Source: WSXY01 sp038325105
GTDB taxonomy: Bacteria > Actinomycetota > Coriobacteriia > Anaerosomatales > Anaerosomataceae
NCBI GenBank assembly: GCA_038325105.1
Contig: JBBQIR010000004.1
Coordinates: 1-55,520, forward strand
Length of the DNA: 55,520 nt
Direction of reading: 5' to 3'
Within the stretch, counting starts at the first letter, position 1. Every line of letters begins with the position of its first letter. Made by a program: the position numbers and the translations under genes. Under the pieces are notes generated by a model. The model was not told the origin of the DNA. It saw only the letters and a list, made by a program, of their open reading frames with translations, and did no database searches. This document shows positions 14,718 through 24,300 of the stretch, in pieces.

Positions 14718-17234
14718 TTACTTCTCGGGCACGAGCGCGCGACGCGAAACGGCGAGCGCGTGCCGTACACGAGCGATGAGAATCTCCTTGCGCACCGGAA
14801 TGCGCACGAAGTCCACCACGCCGCCCATGAGCGCTCGAACCTCGTCGGCCGGATCCGTGCTGGCCGAGTAGATCACGAGCGGCACGTTGAACGTGCGGGC
14901 GGTCTCGTTAAGGAGCCCGAAGCCATCCATGAGCGGCATCCGCAGGTCCGAAAGCACCAGGTCGAAGCTGCCGCGTTCGAGAAGGCGAATGGCCTCGACG
15001 CCGTTGCGCGCGACCGACACCTTGAGGCCGGCGGTCGTGAGCGTCTTCATCAGGAGCGCGCGGTTGTCCTCGGCATCGTCAACGAGGAGTATCTCGACGA
15101 CATCGGTCTCCTCCGGCGCGGGCACGACCAGTCCTTCCGCGAGGATGTCGCGGTCGTCGGCCAGCCCTGCCGCGAGCGCCGCCTCGATCGCGATCGCGCC
15201 GGCGGCGAGCGCGTCGAGCGCGACCGAGCCGAGGATCGCCGTGTCGGCCTTCCAGAGTGCGGAGCGCATCTCGGTCGGCGTCGCCCCGACCGCGATCTGC
15301 TCGCGGAGCGACGCGGTGACAGCGATTACCTCGTAGATGCCGGTCTGGCCGCGCGCGCCGGTCTCGCGACACATCGTGCATCCGGCGGGACTTGCGACGC
15401 TCGTACCGTGCGCCACGCCGAACGGCGCGAGCATACTCGCTTCCTCGGCCGTGAGCGGGCGCGTGTGCGTGCACTCCGGACACGGCAGCGGCGCGAGGCG
15501 CACGCCCACGAGGCCCACGAGACTTGCCGCAAGTCGCGGGCGCGGAATGCCGAGGGCTTCGAGGGCCGAGATCGCCGAGGTGGCGTTGGGCGCCGTGACG
15601 GTCGTGATCGCCAGGCCCGCCTCGGCGAAGCGCGCGACCGCCTGTGCGGTCTCGGTGTCGCGGAGTTCGCCCACGAACAGCACGTCAGGTCGCTGCAACA
15701 CGATCGAGGAGACGACAGTCGGGTACGTCACGCCGTTCGCGTCGTCGATGCTCTGCTGGCACGCGAACGGCACGTGGTACTCGACGGGGCTCTCGGCGGT
15801 CGTCACCTGTCTGCCCGACGTTCCGAGCATCGAGAGCGCGGTGTACGCGGTGGTCGTCTTGCCGGAGCGCGGGGGTGATGCGATCACGATGAGCCCACGG
15901 CGTTCGTTCAGCAGTGCCGAGAGGGCCTCGGCCTGCTCGGGCAGCATGCCCAGGTCAACCGGCGACTTTGGCGGCACGTCGGATCGCACGAGGTGGAGGT
16001 TGAGCGCCTCGCCAAACGGCGCGGCGACCGTGACGATGCGGACGATGTAGCGCCTGCCCGCGATATCAGCGGTAAAAGCGGCGCGCTGGGAGCGACGGCG
16101 CTCGTTGATGTTGAGCCCCGCGAGTGCCTTGATCCGCGAGATCGCCCTTGATGCCTGCTCGTGTGAGACGGTGAAGCCCTCATGGACGATGCCGTCGATG
16201 CGGTAGTTGATCGCCATACCCTCCGAGCGGGGTTCGAACTCGACCTCGGACGCACGGTCTTCCTCGGCGGCGGCAAGCACGTGGTCGGCGAGAAACGTCG
16301 GTGGCCGCATACCAAGCTCGCGCGCGGTCGGTCGGGGAGCGCCGGGACGCAGCCCGACTGCCTCGGGCTGAACGTCGAGCACGGCGACGCGCTCACCGGG
16401 TGCGTTGCGCTCGAAGACCTCACGGATAGTGGCCGGCGACGCCACGAGCAGTGTGTACGGCCGCCCGTCTGAGGCGCGCTCGAGCGTTTCGATAAGCTCC
16501 CAGTTGAAGGGGTTAGCGACCACGAACGCATCGCCAATCGCGTGGTTGCTGATCGGCACGACCAGATTCGTGCGGCAAAACGGCATCGGGAGAACGCCGA
16601 GCTGGATTTCCCCGGGGATGATGCGGGAGAGGTGTCCGATTCCGAAAAAGCGTGCCACGAGATCCGCAATCCGCGTCTCGCTGACGCCCGTGCTGTCCGC
16701 GAGCGAGTAGACCGTCGCCGGCACGACTGCGTTGACGGCCGACGCGGCGTCGGCGCCCAAATCGGTCACCAGTGTCTGCTTGAATGCCGCGAAGTCGGCG
16801 GGGGTAACCCGCTCAGACCAGCCGATCCCGGCCGTGCCGAGGGCGGCGAACCGCGATCCGGTGTCAAGGTGACGCTTCACTGCGGCGAGGAGCGAATCAC
16901 CCGAGAATGGCTTGGTCACATAGTCCACCGCGCCGGCCGCAAATGCGGATTGCCGGTCTTGCTCGCCGGTGAGCGCGGTGAGGAACACGATCGGCGTTCC
17001 CTGGAGGTCCGGCATGGAGAGCATCTCGGTGGCGACCGCGTAGCCATCCATGCCGGGCATCATGGCGTCCAGCAGCACGAGCGATGGCCGGTTCTTGACA
17101 GCGAGTCGCAGCCCGTCGGCGCCACCGTTGGCGGTGATCACCTCAAAGCCCGCAGCGCCGAGCGTCAGCCGCACGATCTCGAGGATATCGCGGTCGTCGT
17201 CGATGCTCAGAATAACCGGGGTTGCCGATTCCAT
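14718..17234 (-). CDS. Receiver - GspE/PilB-type ATPase - receiver fusion protein
   Basis: This 838-residue fusion has an N-terminal receiver (Asp13/14, phospho-acceptor Asp56, Lys108), a GspE/PilB N-terminal domain (about 140-290), a type II secretion/type IV pilus ATPase (about 320-690), and a second receiver (Asp719/720, Asp763). In the ATPase, the P-loop reads SPPRSGKTT (Lys459), the Walker B region RPDVLFVGELRD, and the zinc tetracysteine is kept (CPEC at 585-588, CTMC at 619-622). The usual GH and STLHTN histidine box is replaced by GL and TTVTAPN, and the second receiver has Arg where the conserved Lys sits. No pilin or secretion gene is near. ATG 17234 follows GGAGG. It may be a phospho-controlled pilus motor or a degenerate signalling ATPase. 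Confidence 0.85.
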   Translation of the reverse strand: MESATPVILSIDDDRDILEIVRLTLGAAGFEVITANGGADGLRLAVKNRPSLVLLDAMMPGMDGYAVATEMLSMPDLQGTPIVFLTALTGEQDRQSAFAAGAVDYVTKPFSGDSLLAAVKRHLDTGSRFAALGTAGIGWSERVTPADFAAFKQTLVTDLGADAASAVNAVVPATVYSLADSTGVSETRIADLVARFFGIGHLSRIIPGEIQLGVLPMPFCRTNLVVPISNHAIGDAFVVANPFNWELIETLERASDGRPYTLLVASPATIREVFERNAPGERVAVLDVQPEAVGLRPGAPRPTARELGMRPPTFLADHVLAAAEEDRASEVEFEPRSEGMAINYRIDGIVHEGFTVSHEQASRAISRIKALAGLNINERRRSQRAAFTADIAGRRYIVRIVTVAAPFGEALNLHLVRSDVPPKSPVDLGMLPEQAEALSALLNERRGLIVIASPPRSGKTTTAYTALSMLGTSGRQVTTAESPVEYHVPFACQQSIDDANGVTYPTVVSSIVLQRPDVLFVGELRDTETAQAVARFAEAGLAITTVTAPNATSAISALEALGIPRPRLAASLVGLVGVRLAPLPCPECTHTRPLTAEEASMLAPFGVAHGTSVASPAGCTMCRETGARGQTGIYEVIAVTASLREQIAVGATPTEMRSALWKADTAILGSVALDALAAGAIAIEAALAAGLADDRDILAEGLVVPAPEETDVVEILLVDDAEDNRALLMKTLTTAGLKVSVARNGVEAIRLLERGSFDLVLSDLRMPLMDGFGLLNETARTFNVPLVIYSASTDPADEVRALMGGVVDFVRIPVRKEILIARVRHALAVSRRALVPEK

Positions 17235-17310
17235 GGTGCCTCCATACGGAAGACGAGAATCTAGGCGAGCATACCCATGTGAGCGGCGTTTGTAAGCCGG
17301 GTGTCAGGTT

Positions 17311-18510
17311 CTAGGTGAGCGGCAGGTCCCAGATCCGCCACTTCTTGTACTCGTGGCCGCCCATGAACTCCGACGCGCGGATGATGAGGTCGTTGTTCTC
17401 AAGCAGCAGTGACGCATCGCACGATTTGTAGCCGGCCTTCTGCGAGTAGGCGAGCACTTCATCGAAAAGCAGCGCGTCGGTACCCAGTCTGCGGTACCCA
17501 GGCAAGACGCCGAAGAACATGAGCCGCACGCGCGGAATCGGTTTCAGTGTCGTGAGCAGGCGCCCGATGCGTACGTAGTCGGAGTCGCCATACCACTTCC
17601 AGCGCGGGCGCAGTGCGACGTTGGGGTCGGGGAAACAGCCGAGGACCGCGATCGGAACGCCGTCGTGATACGCGAACCGGATGAGTTGCGGGTCGATGAT
17701 CTTCTTGAGCGCCTCGACGAGCGCATCGGCTTCCCAGTCGACGATCGGCAGGAAGCCCCAGTTCTCGGCCCATGCCTGGTTGTAGATGTCGACGATGAGT
17801 TTCACCTCGGCCTCGAGGTTCTTCATCACGACGCACCGGGTGGTGATGCCGCCGCGCTTGCGCACGAGTCCGGCGACCCGTGTGAGCCGCTCGTTCGCCG
17901 GCGCGGTGAGGTCGATGAGGTACGCGACGTAGTCCTTGGCCTTCTGGAAGCCGTACCGCTCGATGAACTCCGCGTAGAACGGCGGGTTGTACGTGTGTTC
18001 CACGTAGACATCCTGGTCGAAGCCCTCGATGAGACATGCCTGACGCTCGTGGGTCATGTTTGAGTATTCGCCCGGACCGCGCAGCACCTCGGCGCCGTGC
18101 GCCTTACACCAGTCGCGCGCGGTATCGAGGAGCTTCTCGGCCACGGCATAGTCCTCGATGACCTCGAAGAAGCCGAAGAAGCCGAACTTGCCGTGCCAGT
18201 ACTCGTCGATGCGCTCGTTCACGACCGCCGAGATCCGACCGACGGGCTGCCCGTCGCGAAACGCCATGAAGTGTGTCGCCTTGGCTGTCTTATGATACGG
18301 ATGTCCGGGTGTCAGCAGCCCCTGCATGCCGAGCAGCTTGTTGCCGAGCAGGTCTGCATCGAGCTGCGGTGTCCAGTACGGGTCGTCTTTGTAGAGCGTG
18401 AATGGGAACCGGACGAATTCCTTGAGCCGGGGGTCCCCCAGCGGCATTTCGACGATCTCGGGGGCCGTTCGCACACCGTCCGTTCGTGAGCTGCCCTGTG
18501 TGTCCGCCAT
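17311..18510 (-). CDS. GNAT-fold N-acetyltransferase-like protein
   Basis: This 399-residue protein opens with VRFPFTLYKDDPYWTPQL and includes HPYHKTAKATHFMAFRDGQPVGRISAVVN in the first third, which reads as a GNAT-like core. A second GNAT-like half ends with FFGVLPGYRRLGTDALL, resembling the acetyl-CoA pyrophosphate loop. It belongs to a widespread uncharacterised group of double-GNAT proteins; the substrate is unknown. ATG 18510 has GAGGCG upstream; a start 102 bases earlier would run into the promoter region of the divergent acyltransferase gene. Confidence 0.7.
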   Translation of the reverse strand: MADTQGSSRTDGVRTAPEIVEMPLGDPRLKEFVRFPFTLYKDDPYWTPQLDADLLGNKLLGMQGLLTPGHPYHKTAKATHFMAFRDGQPVGRISAVVNERIDEYWHGKFGFFGFFEVIEDYAVAEKLLDTARDWCKAHGAEVLRGPGEYSNMTHERQACLIEGFDQDVYVEHTYNPPFYAEFIERYGFQKAKDYVAYLIDLTAPANERLTRVAGLVRKRGGITTRCVVMKNLEAEVKLIVDIYNQAWAENWGFLPIVDWEADALVEALKKIIDPQLIRFAYHDGVPIAVLGCFPDPNVALRPRWKWYGDSDYVRIGRLLTTLKPIPRVRLMFFGVLPGYRRLGTDALLFDEVLAYSQKAGYKSCDASLLLENNDLIIRASEFMGGHEYKKWRIWDLPLT

Positions 18511-18639
18511 AGTGCCAGCGTTCGCCTCCCCGGTAATCGCGCTCTGTCGCAACGAGCGTAGCAGAAGCAGCAGCAGGTCGCACACGGTGGACTGGTACAC
18601 TTGGACCGGCATCGCGGCTGCAAGGGAGGGCGTTATCGC

Positions 18640-19533
18640 GTGGACTTTCAGGCGCTTTCAAACAGTCGGCTCGGCATCGGCCTCGCGCTTGCCGTGAGCC
18701 GGGCGACGCCGCCGTCACTCGGCGGCCGCATCGCTCACGCGGGAGCCGCGCGGCTTGCCTCGGACAAGAGTTCGGCAATGGTGCATGCGCTTCGCACGAA
18801 CCAGTGGATGGCATCCGGGCGCAGGCTCGCGGGCGCGGCGCTCGACGAAGCGGTGCTCGCGGCGCTTGAGATGAGCGGCCAGTTCCTCTACGACATCTAT
18901 CACCTTCCGAGAGACCCCAGGGCGCTCCTGCGCCGCGTAGCCATCGACGACGTGTTCGAGAATTTCCTGAGCACCGTGGCGAGCGGACCGCACGTCATAG
19001 TGGGCGTGCATCTCGGCAACTTCGATCTCGTCGGACAGGCGCTTGGTGCGTCGGGCCTTCGCGCGCAGGTGCTTTCGGTTGCGGACCCGAACGGCGGGTA
19101 CCAGTGGCAAAACGAGATGCGCAAGCGCAACGGTCTCGAGATGACGCCGGTCTCGATCGAGGCGCTCAAGCGTGCGGCGCGGCGCCTTGCCGAAGGCGGC
19201 TCGGTCATCTCCGGCGTCGACCGCCCGCTTCCCGGAGCCGAACTGCGCCCGGTGTTCTTCGGCGCGCCCGCGAGTCTACCGGTGCTGCACGTGCGGCTCG
19301 CGATGCGGGCCTCGGCACCGCTCATCGTCATCGCGGGAATGCGCGGCGACGACGGCCGGTACGCGTTGCAGGCGTCCGAGCCCATGATGATGACCGGCTC
19401 GGCCAAGAATCCCGACGACGTGCTGGCCAACGCCGAGCGCGCTCTCGGAGTCGCCGAGCAGCTCATCACCCGCTCGCCGCACCAGTGGGCGATGACGCAC
19501 GCCGTGTGGCCGGATCTGCAGGCGCCCGGGTAA
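18640..19533 (+). CDS. LpxL/HtrB-type lipid acyltransferase
   Basis: This 297-residue protein has the HX4D acyltransferase motif as HLGNFD (His124, Asp129) and the downstream SGVDRPLPGAELRPVFFG segment with pro-x-phe-phe-gly typical of LpxL-like and phosphatidylinositol-mannoside acyltransferases. GTG 18640 follows GGGAGGG. In Gram-positive actinobacteria this fold commonly acylates phosphatidylinositol mannosides rather than lipid A. The next gene is a CDP-alcohol phosphatidyltransferase, which mirrors the acyltransferase/pgsA pairing of mycobacterial PIM loci, though PimA is not in the window. Confidence 0.8.
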   Translation: MDFQALSNSRLGIGLALAVSRATPPSLGGRIAHAGAARLASDKSSAMVHALRTNQWMASGRRLAGAALDEAVLAALEMSGQFLYDIYHLPRDPRALLRRVAIDDVFENFLSTVASGPHVIVGVHLGNFDLVGQALGASGLRAQVLSVADPNGGYQWQNEMRKRNGLEMTPVSIEALKRAARRLAEGGSVISGVDRPLPGAELRPVFFGAPASLPVLHVRLAMRASAPLIVIAGMRGDDGRYALQASEPMMMTGSAKNPDDVLANAERALGVAEQLITRSPHQWAMTHAVWPDLQAPG

Positions 19534-19709
19534 GAGTAACCGGTGACCGCATCGAGTACTGAGTGGGCGATCCGCGCGCGCCCGCGCTCGCGGCCGACGT
19601 TCCTGTGCGACAATCGTTAACGAGCAACGGGCGCGCCTGTGGTCGCCGCGCGGCGGCCGGACGGGGAAGTGCCGCAGGGGATTCTCGACACAGGAGGCAC
19701 AGGATCGCG

Positions 19710-20381
19710 ATGGCGGATATCAAGAAGCATCAGCGGGTCAACAATATGCTGCTCGGCCCGCTCGAGCGCCCGGCGCTCCAGTGGCTCGCGAAGCGGATGC
19801 CGCCGTGGGTGACGCCCGATGTGCTCACAGGCATCGGCGTGGTCGCAGCGATCATGATCTTCGTCGGCTACTGGCTCACCAACCTGAGTCCCTGGTGGCT
19901 GTGGTTCGTGAACCTCGGCTTCGTGCTCAACTGGTTCGGCGATAGCCTCGATGGCACGCTCGCACGGTACCGCAAGATCGAGCGTCCCAAGTTCGGCTTC
20001 TACATCGATCACACGGTTGACGCGGTGGCCGAGTTCCTCACGATCATCGGCATCGGCATGTCGCCGTACCTGCGCCTCGACATTGCCGCCTTCGCACTCA
20101 TCGGCTACCTGCTCGTGTCGGTCCACGTGTACGTGCGCACCGCCGTCGACGGCGTATTCAAAATCAGCTACGGCACGATGGGCCCCACGGAGATGCGCGC
20201 CATCATCATGCTCGTGAACGTCGGCATCTTCTTCTGGGGTAATCCCAAGGTGACGCTGCCCGTCGTCGGTCAGACGACCGGGTTCGATATCGTGGGAGTC
20301 GTGCTTGCCATCGGGCTTGGCATTGCGTTCCTCATCTCGTCGACGGCCGAGGGCATCAATCTTGCCCGAGAGGGGAAGTAG
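19710..20381 (+). CDS. CDP-alcohol phosphatidyltransferase
   Basis: This 223-residue membrane protein carries the full CDP-alcohol phosphotransferase signature DSLDGTLARYRKIERPKFGF then YIDHTVD (DG, AR, G, D, D spaced as expected). It condenses a CDP-linked lipid with a polar alcohol to make a phospholipid head group. About six membrane helices are predicted. I chose ATG 19710 with AGGA and AGGAGG upstream over an earlier start whose extension has low-complexity Arg/Ala content. The head-group alcohol cannot be read from sequence. It lies between the acyltransferase and the patatin gene. Confidence 0.88.
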   Translation: MADIKKHQRVNNMLLGPLERPALQWLAKRMPPWVTPDVLTGIGVVAAIMIFVGYWLTNLSPWWLWFVNLGFVLNWFGDSLDGTLARYRKIERPKFGFYIDHTVDAVAEFLTIIGIGMSPYLRLDIAAFALIGYLLVSVHVYVRTAVDGVFKISYGTMGPTEMRAIIMLVNVGIFFWGNPKVTLPVVGQTTGFDIVGVVLAIGLGIAFLISSTAEGINLAREGK

Positions 20382-20387
20382 GTCGCC

Positions 20388-21251
20388 ATGTGGCCGTTCG
20401 GACACAAGCGGCTCGGCCTCGTTCTGGGCAGCGGCAGCGCACGCGGTCTGGCGCACATCGGCGTCCTCAAGGTGTTCGAGGAGGCCGATGTCAGACCCGA
20501 CGTCATCACCGGCACGAGCATAGGTGCGCTTGTGGGGGCGATGTGGGCGGCCGGCAAGACCGCAGCCGAGATCGAAGCGATTGCCGGGGCGTTCGACATG
20601 CGAACGCTCATGTCGTTCGCTGACGTGACCATCAAAGGTGGCGCGATCTTGTCGGGAACGAAGGTCGAGGCGTTTCTGCGTGCGCACCTGCCTGCAACGT
20701 TCGAAGAGCTCGGAGTTCCCTTTGGCTGCGTGGCGACGGACCTGTCCACGGGCGAGCGCGTCGCGTTCCGTAGCGGCGACCTCGTACAGGCGGTACGCGC
20801 GAGCATCTCGGTGCCTGTCGTGCTCATGCCGGTCCGAGACGGGGAGCGCGTGCTTGTGGACGGGTTCCTAACGGATCCCATGCCCGTGTCGCTTGCGAGA
20901 GAGCTTGGCGCGAACGTCATCGCCGCCGTCGACGTGTCCGGCGCCGGACGTCTCACCAGTCAGTCGGACCAGGACGACCCGGGCGGCTGGTTCGGCGACC
21001 TGCGTGCGGCCCTGCGCGGTGAGGGTCCGCGGAGGCGCGGCACGTCAAGTCTTGAGATTGCAGCGGCAACTGTCGAGGTGATGGAGCGGCAGCTCGCGCT
21101 CGTGTCGCTCGAACATGCCGACGTTGTCATCTCGCCACAGGTGGGCTGCTACGCCGGCTACCAGTTCCTGTCGTCGCGAGAGCTTGTAGAGCTCGGTGCG
21201 ACTGCAGCGCGAGGAGCAGTTGAGGAAATCGGCCGGAAGATGCACCGGTAG
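20388..21251 (+). CDS. Patatin-like phospholipase (RssA/NTE family)
   Basis: This 287-residue protein shows the oxyanion loop GLVLGSGSARG, the nucleophile elbow GTSIG (Ser near residue 45), and the catalytic Asp in VLVDGFLTDPMPV. The last motif is DG-F rather than the usual DGG/DGA. Serine-Asp dyad lipases of this group hydrolyse membrane phospholipids. It follows the phosphatidyltransferase by 6 bases, so the three lipid genes probably form one operon. A soluble, membrane-associated location is likely since no signal peptide is visible. Confidence 0.88.
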   Translation: MWPFGHKRLGLVLGSGSARGLAHIGVLKVFEEADVRPDVITGTSIGALVGAMWAAGKTAAEIEAIAGAFDMRTLMSFADVTIKGGAILSGTKVEAFLRAHLPATFEELGVPFGCVATDLSTGERVAFRSGDLVQAVRASISVPVVLMPVRDGERVLVDGFLTDPMPVSLARELGANVIAAVDVSGAGRLTSQSDQDDPGGWFGDLRAALRGEGPRRRGTSSLEIAAATVEVMERQLALVSLEHADVVISPQVGCYAGYQFLSSRELVELGATAARGAVEEIGRKMHR

Positions 21252-21308
21252 ACGCGAGCGGGCGGGATTCGATCCCCAACGGTCGATTCGATGAGATGGT
21301 GAGGGTCC

Positions 21309-24300
21309 ATGGGAGTACTCCTCGGCACGGAGCACGACTATCTTCTGTTCCTAACGGGCGTCGGCTTTCTTATCGTCGCGATGCAGGCCTACAACCTCAG
21401 TCGCAGCGGCGACCGCTCGCTCCCGTGGGGCTACCTCGCTGGTTTCGGTATCATACTCACGCTCGTGAACTGGACGAGCGCAATCGCGCTCGTGTACCTT
21501 CCGCCGGCCTCAGTCGCGACCGCTACGCAACTAGCCGCGGCCGTCGCATATCTTCTGCTCGTCGAGTTCTGGCGTCAGGCTTCGGCACGTCTTGGCGTGT
21601 GGACGCAGCCTCGCTGGATTCTTCTTCCACCACTGGCTCTGATCGTGCTGGGAATCCTCACCGGGCAAACGGGCATCACGATCGTGGTCAACTACCTGCT
21701 CGGTGTCGTGGCGTGCGGTTTCGCGGCCTACGTGATTCTGGTGAAGGCCCGGCGAGGCAGCGCCGCGGACCAGCGCCCGCTCATCGTGGCCGCGTTCGCG
21801 CTCAGTGCCTATGCGATTCTCGGCATGTTCGCCGAGAAGAGCGTGGGCGTGTTTCCCCTGAGCATTCTGAACGCGACCAGTTTCGAGTCGACGCTGAGAA
21901 TCAGCGTGCAGGCGCTGCGGGCTGTGGCCGTGCTCGTGCTTGGCTGGCAGGTAGGCGCCTTCCTCCAGCAGGGGACGTCGGCGATGCTCGAGCCGACGGT
22001 GCGGCGAGGGTACATCCGACTTCGGTGGCTGACCACCACGGTATTGTTCGCCGCGTTCGTGGTCGGCTGGGCGAGCACGATCCTCATCGGTAACGCGGGA
22101 CTTCACGGTGAAGAGCTGGCAATCCTCCAGCATGCCAGGATTGCGGCTGCAGGTGTGGACGTGCAGGCCGTCAGCACGCTCAACGGTGTCAAAGCCGACA
22201 GCACAACGTCCGCTTTCCTTACGGTGCAGCGACAGTTGACCGCCATTCTCGCCGCGGACCACGACAACACGTACCTCTACATCATGACGTTGCGCGACGG
22301 TAAGGTCGTCACCGTGGCCGAGGGCGTGCCCGAGGCGCTCCCGAACATGGTGGATCCGCCCGGCACGGTGTATCACCAGGCGAGCCCGGAGCTGCTCGCC
22401 GCAGCCGGAGAGCCCAGGGAGTTCATCGAGGGCCCGCTGACTGATAAGTACGGCACCTGGTATAGCGCGTTTGCGCCGATAAGAACTCGGGACGGTAGGG
22501 CGGTCGCACTGCTGGGTGTCGACCGGCGCGCTGAGACGGTGGCCGCCGCTGTGGCGCGGGCGCGCATGAACGGCATTCTTCTCAGCCTCATCACGAGCCT
22601 GCTCATCCTCGGGTCGTACATGGCAGCTCAGGTATCACGCACGTGGGCGGCAAACGTGACCTCTACCGAGCGCCGATTCCGCACCGTGTTCGGTAACGCC
22701 CCCGAAGGCATCTTCATCATGTCGCTCGGCAGCAGGACCATTCTTGAGGCGAATCCGTACATGTCCGAGTGGCTCGGCTATCCGCTTGAGCAGCTCATCG
22801 GCATGGATGTAGCAGAACTCGTGGTCGCCGGGCTCGACGGCATCGCGAGCTGCATGGCATCGTTGGGAGACGGCGCCTCTTCCGTCAGTCACGAATGCGA
22901 CTACAAGACCGCGAGCGGCGGCGTGGTGGCCGTGGAGATCACTGCGGTTCCCATGGACTATGAGGGCGCTGGGTGCGTCCTCGTGTTCGCCAGAGACATG
23001 ACCGCGCGTCGGCAGGCACAGCTCGCGACAGAGTACCGTGCCCGTTTCTACGACATCGTCAGCGATATATCGACCGGCTTCATCAATGTTGAGCCCGACC
23101 GGGTCGACGAGGGTGTCGACCGCGCACTCGAACTCGTCGGCGGATTCGTCGACGCTGACCGGGCATACGTGTTCGAGTTGAGCGACGGCGGGGACCTCGT
23201 GAGCAACACCCACGAGTGGGTGCCGCTCCAGGCGCTGTCGCGCAAGGCTGCGCTGCAGGGCGTCGAAGTCACCCGATACCCGTACCTGATGGAGTCGCTT
23301 GCGCAAGGCAACGACGTTCTCATTACGCATATCGCAACCAACGAATCGTTTCACGAGCCCGAGCGTGAGCGGCTTCTCGAGCAGGGACTGAAGTCGCTCG
23401 TCGCCGTGCCGATGCAGTGGAGGGGTGAGTTGCTCGGGTTCCTCGGCTTCGATTCCATCTCGAGGGAGTCCGCATGGACCGGTGAAACCGTCACGCTCCT
23501 GCGTATGGCGGCGTATTCGATCGTGAACGCGCTCGAACGCAAGCGCACGAATACGGAGGTGCGACGTCTCACGACAGCACTCGAGCAGAGCCCGGTAGGC
23601 GTGGTGATGACCGATAGAGCCGGTGCTATCGAGTACGTGAATCAGAAGTTCATGCAGCTCACGGGCTATTCTCTCGGCGAACTCCGCGGACAGAACCCAA
23701 GAATCCTCAAATCCGGACTGACGCCTCCCGAGACGTACGCCGAACTATGGAACACGATTCTCGCCGGCGACGAGTGGCGTGGTGAGTTCGTGAACCTGCA
23801 CAAGGACGGCACGACGTTCTGGTCCTCGGCCACGATCAGCCCGATACGCGACTACACGGGCATGACGCGTCACTTCGTGTGCGTGCAGGAAGACGTCACG
23901 GCCATCAAGGCCGCCGAGGACGCCATGCGCGCGGCGCAGCGTGCCGCAGAAGACGCCAACCGGGCGAAGAGCGAGTTCCTTGCGTCCATGAGCCACGAGA
24001 TCCGTACGCCGATGAACGCCATCATCGGCATGGCCGAATTGCTTGAGGAGACGGAGCTGACCGCCGCGCAGCGCCGCTACGTGGACATATTCCAGGGCGC
24101 GGGCGATGCGCTGCTTACGCTCATCAACGACGTGCTTGATCTCTCGAAAATCGAGGCAGGCAAGATCGAGATCGAGACGGTGCCTTTCGACCTTGCCGAC
24201 CTCGTCGAGCGCACGGTGACGATTCTGGGCATCCGGTCACGCGACAAGGGCGTCGAGCTGCTCTCACGCATCGCGCCCGGGACGCCGACGCGGCTCAAGG

